From NCBI GenBank assembly GCA_017463865.1, contig JAFTOI010000034.1:19635-83634 (forward strand): a stretch of 64,000 nucleotides of DNA, given 5' to 3'. Shown piece by piece: positions 62,777-64,000 of the stretch. The position numbers and the translations under genes are program-made. Source of the DNA: Clostridia bacterium (GTDB lineage: Bacteria > Bacillota > Clostridia > Oscillospirales > CAG-272). The notes under the pieces are model-generated. The model worked only from the letters and a program-made list of their open reading frames with translations. It made no database searches and was not told where the DNA came from. Each line of letters begins with the position of its first letter. Position 1 is the stretch's first letter.

Positions 62777-63212
62777 CCGCCCGCCGCATGATGTGCCGCA
62801 GGAGCAGATAGAGGCAGAGACCGAAGAGGACACCGGCGGTGTCGAGCATCACGTCGGTAAACTGGGACGAGCGGCCTTCGACGAAGCGCTGGATGAACTC
62901 ATCTGCCCCTGCCGCCAGCGCGCCGGCACAGGCTGCGCAGAGGACGGGGCGAGTCAGGGCAAAGCCGTATGCCGTTCCGCAGAGACAGAGTCCGAGCAGG
63001 GCAAACTCGCTGAAATGTGCCAGCTTGCGGATGAGAAAGGTGGTCTGTTGCTCATCCAACGCGGTGTGCTCGAGGATGGGAGCGAGCCAATCGACAACAG
63101 AGCCGCTGGCCGCAGACGAGATATCCGCTGTTTGCAGCGAATTGCCGAAAATGAAGGCGAGCACCCCCAGCGAGAGGGCCGCCCAGAGCCAGGCCTGAAA
63201 AGATGGTTTCAT
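62760..63212 (-). CDS. VanZ-like membrane protein
   Basis: The 150-residue protein starts MKPSFQAWLWAALSLGVLAF and has four hydrophobic segments with the VanZ-type FIFGNSLQTADISS, LIRKLAHFSEFALLGLCL and DEFIQRFVEGRSSQFTDVMLD motifs. Function in Firmicutes is uncertain. The ATG at 63212 is preceded by AGGAGGA, but 21 bases upstream; a hairpin in between may close the gap. A longer frame runs antisense through the tRNA genes and is rejected. It overlaps the end of sigG (convergent). Confidence 0.85.
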   Translation of the reverse strand: MKPSFQAWLWAALSLGVLAFIFGNSLQTADISSAASGSVVDWLAPILEHTALDEQQTTFLIRKLAHFSEFALLGLCLCGTAYGFALTRPVLCAACAGALAAGADEFIQRFVEGRSSQFTDVMLDTAGVLFGLCLYLLLRHIMRRAVRSAS

Positions 63213-63255
63213 CGTACAAAACGCCGGTTGGCGTCCTCCTTGCAAAAATTTAGGG

Positions 63256-63284
63256 TTGCTTTTTTTCTCGGTTTGTGGTATACT
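63256..63284 (+). promoter_or_regulatory. Promoter before the tRNA-Arg region
   Basis: TTGCTT (63256-63261), 17 bases, TATACT (63279-63284) with TGG before the -10. Confidence 0.75.
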
Positions 63285-63300
63285 ATGGGAGTACTCGCGT

Positions 63301-63370
63301 GCTCCCATAGTTAAATGGATATAACGGCCCCCTCCTAAGCGGCAGCTCGTTCGTTTCCTGGAGGGGCGGA
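63301..63370 (+). pseudogene. Degenerate tRNA-Arg (CCU)
   Basis: The first half reads as a tRNA-Arg(CCU): acceptor GCTCCCA, D arm GTTA/TAAC and anticodon loop CTCCTAA. The anticodon stem has a C-C mismatch, and the T arm and acceptor 3' strand no longer pair. It lies before an intact tRNA-Arg with the same anticodon. Confidence 0.65.
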
Positions 63371-63392
63371 AAATTGAATAGTTTTTGTATAT

Positions 63393-63469
63393 GTCCCGGT
63401 AGCTCAGTAGGATAGAGCGGTCGCCTCCTAAGCGACAGGCCGTTGGTTCGACTCCAATCCGGGATGCCA
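63393..63469 (+). tRNA. tRNA-Arg (CCU)
   Basis: The 77-base gene forms a full cloverleaf with anticodon loop CTCCTAA (CCU), D arm GCTC/GAGC, T arm GTTGG-TTCGACT-CCAAT and encoded CCA. Acceptor pairs are regular except G1-U72. A tyrosine integrase is encoded just downstream, so its 3' part is a likely integration target. Confidence 0.93.
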
Positions 63470-63478
63470 AAAACCCTT

Positions 63479-63517
63479 GCTGCAAGCCCCTTTTCGGGGT
63501 TTGCAGCGTTAATTTTT
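63479..63517 (+). terminator. Terminator after tRNA-Arg
   Basis: A 12-bp stem (63479-63490 / 63496-63507, one wobble) with TTTTC loop is followed by GTTAATTTTT. Confidence 0.88.
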
Positions 63518-63523
63518 ATCTTT

Positions 63524-63566
63524 GCACCCGATGATGGTCTGTAAATCATCGGGTGCTCTTTTATTC
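63524..63566. terminator. Second hairpin, terminator-like
   Basis: A perfect 12-bp stem GCACCCGATGAT/ATCATCGGGTGC (63524-63535 / 63545-63556) is followed by TCTTTTATT. Confidence 0.75.
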
Positions 63567-63582
63567 GCTGCACGATGAATAT

Positions 63583-63644
63583 TTTGCTAATTGGACTCGA
63601 ACGGTTTCCGCAAGTTTGCTAATAAAAATCAGCGATTTGCTAAT
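63583..63644. repeat. Three direct repeats TTTGCTAAT, helically phased
   Basis: TTTGCTAAT occurs at 63583-63591, 63615-63623 and 63636-63644, all in one orientation. The distances of 32 and 21 bases are close to three and two helical turns. Next to an integrase 3' end and a tRNA target, they may be arm-type integrase sites. Confidence 0.6.
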
Positions 63645-63650
63645 TTGATT

Positions 63651-64000
63651 TTAGCGGCTACTTGCGGGGGCTTGTGCGGCAATCAGCGCCGCCAGCGCAC
63701 TTGCAAGCTCGGGGGATTTTTGTAGCTGCTCGACCAGGCTTGCCAGATCAAGGGTTGCGGGTGCCGTTTCCTTCGGTTCAGCCGGAGGGCGAACGTCTCT
63801 CAGATCGGGGTTAGAGTAGAAGGAGGTCTCAAACTTTTGCGCATTGACCTTTCTATCTTCATCCAGGATATGAGCGTACACACTTGTTATCATATCGATC
63901 TCTGCGTGTCCCGTATCGCCCTGTGTGGCCTTCAGATCGCCGTGGTTGAGCTTTAACTTGTATGTGGTACTGGAATGACGGAGAGAATGAAAGACTACCC
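63651..64000 (-). CDS. Tyrosine-type integrase, C-terminal part
   Basis: The frame is open to the window end, so the N-terminus lies outside. The visible part has VFHSLRHSSTTYKLKL (catalytic Arg and His region), DTGHAEIDMITSVYAHIL (TGH and the nucleophile Tyr) and a tail with SFYSNPDLRDVRPPAEPKE. This is the C-terminus of a phage/ICE-type integrase. Transcription runs toward the tRNA-Arg. It marks the edge of an integrated element that extends beyond the window. Confidence 0.88.
   Translation of the reverse strand, partial: VVFHSLRHSSTTYKLKLNHGDLKATQGDTGHAEIDMITSVYAHILDEDRKVNAQKFETSFYSNPDLRDVRPPAEPKETAPATLDLASLVEQLQKSPELASALAALIAAQAPASSR

Noticed and set aside
63213-63485. N-terminal extension of the VanZ-like protein
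   Set aside because: It would run antisense through the tRNA-Arg gene and its degenerate copy; the hydrophobic VanZ start is at 63212.
63583-63644. CRISPR-like direct repeats
   Set aside because: Only three 9-bp repeats, with unequal spacing and next to an integrase. No CRISPR array or cas gene is seen anywhere in the window.

Overview
The window is moderately GC-rich DNA from a Clostridia-type Firmicute, probably a spore-forming gut anaerobe of the Oscillospirales kind. This rests on the Firmicutes-type ribosomal gene order, the zinc-type S14 and zinc-binding adenylate kinase, a forespore sigma factor SigG, dimeric GlyQS, DUF1836 and NfeD/flotillin genes, and TTGACA-N17-TATAAT promoters that often carry TGG just before the -10. 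The species cannot be named from sequence alone.

Layout. 1-16.9 kb holds accessory and housekeeping genes: a UPF0340 protein, a tandem pair of endonuclease/exonuclease/phosphatase (EEP) proteins, a serine hydrolase divergent from a membrane-bound MerR regulator, a glucuronate isomerase operon, a PHP phosphatase, a MutS-like ATPase, an Lrp/aminotransferase pair, polA, and a small regulator/membrane protein pair. 16.9-33.3 kb is the complete S10-spc-alpha ribosomal superoperon (rpsJ to rplQ, with secY, adk, map, a KOW protein, infA and rpoA). It starts from one strong promoter and a long structured leader and ends at a perfect terminator; infA seems to start with CTG. A tRNA with CAU anticodon (Ile2 by its identity bases) follows. 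33.5-40.7 kb carries transport genes: a cation/proton antiporter, a CLC-type transporter with fluoride-exporter-like motifs, two tandem PHP proteins that share a conversion tract, and a calcium-type P-type ATPase whose leader looks like a yybP-ykoY manganese riboswitch with a terminator.

40.7-53.4 kb is a sugar/nucleoside metabolic and degenerate region: a non-coding IS200/IS605-like element, an oxidoreductase/epimerase pair divergent from an AraC regulator, a wrecked fucI gene with one piece inverted, a serine recombinase tail, further TIM-barrel epimerases, a MalY-like lyase, an XRE regulator, an MBL hydrolase with an AAC(3)-like acetyltransferase, a GNAT enzyme, a nucleoside hydrolase and a thioesterase. 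53.4-62.8 kb has glyQS, a divergent LytR-CpsA-Psr protein, a DUF1836-NfeD-flotillin operon, a deoB-cdd-pdp nucleoside salvage operon and sigG. The right edge (62.8-64 kb) has a VanZ-like protein, a degenerate and an intact tRNA-Arg(CCU), and the 3' end of a tyrosine integrase read toward the tRNA. That is the typical edge of an integrated element that continues beyond the window.
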